A DNA stretch of 6,907 nucleotides from an uncultured Bacilli bacterium. Its GTDB lineage: Bacteria; Bacillota_I; Bacilli_A; RF39; UBA660. This document shows positions 6,642 through 6,907 of the stretch, piece by piece. Every line of letters starts with the position of its first letter. Within the stretch, counting starts at the first letter, position 1. Both the position numbers and the translations under genes were made by a program. The stretch spans positions 1 to 6,907 of the forward strand of contig CALVJC010000063.1 in NCBI GenBank assembly GCA_944331945.1, in the 5' to 3' direction. The notes under the pieces were generated by a model that worked only from the letters and a program-made list of their open reading frames with translations, had not been told where the DNA came from and did no database searches.

Positions 6642-6907
<266 letters not shown>

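Overview
This AT-rich, intron-free window comes from a low-GC Gram-positive-type bacterium in the Firmicutes. The evidence is strong AAGGAGG-type ribosome binding sites, sigma-A-type -35/-10 promoters, heavy use of AGA/GGA/TTA codons, a FemABX peptidoglycan cross-bridge enzyme, and Firmicutes-like EF-Tu, EF-G, MurD and enolase sequences. The EF-Tu and MurD sequences look closer to Erysipelotrichia or neighbouring lineages than to Bacillus or Clostridium. That placement is an impression from sequence memory and has not been tested.

Layout. Bases 1-2922 hold the end of a translation-factor operon. It contains the 3' three quarters of fusA (EF-G, cut by the window edge), a 92-bp spacer with a possible extra promoter, tuf (EF-Tu), and a strong intrinsic terminator. 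Overlapping the terminator's T-run is a promoter for a small gene (2960-3583) encoding a membrane-anchored extracytoplasmic protein with a DcrB/PsbP-like domain. This gene converges on a minus-strand gene (3589-4836) for a FemABX/MurM-type aminoacyl transferase. The two genes share one compact bidirectional terminator that contains both stop codons.

From 4837 to 4945 a 109-bp divergent promoter region drives femX-like leftward and murD rightward. The rightward unit is murD (4946-6304), an unrecognised 114-aa protein gene (6297-6641) that overlaps murD by 8 bp, and the start of eno (enolase, 6645 to the window end). Spacing is very tight, so these three are probably one operon.

How the genes work together. 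EF-G and EF-Tu are the elongation GTPases. MurD adds D-glutamate to the cytoplasmic peptidoglycan precursor, and a FemX-type enzyme adds an amino acid to the lipid-linked precursor using aminoacyl-tRNA. Their back-to-back promoters therefore join two steps of wall synthesis. Enolase makes phosphoenolpyruvate, a glycolytic intermediate that is also the MurA substrate.

Most of the window is core housekeeping sequence, and I see no mobile element, CRISPR array, phage gene or RNA gene. The points most worth a second look are the uncharacterised murD-eno spacer gene, unusual active-site residues in MurD, the shared terminator, and the very short predicted leaders.
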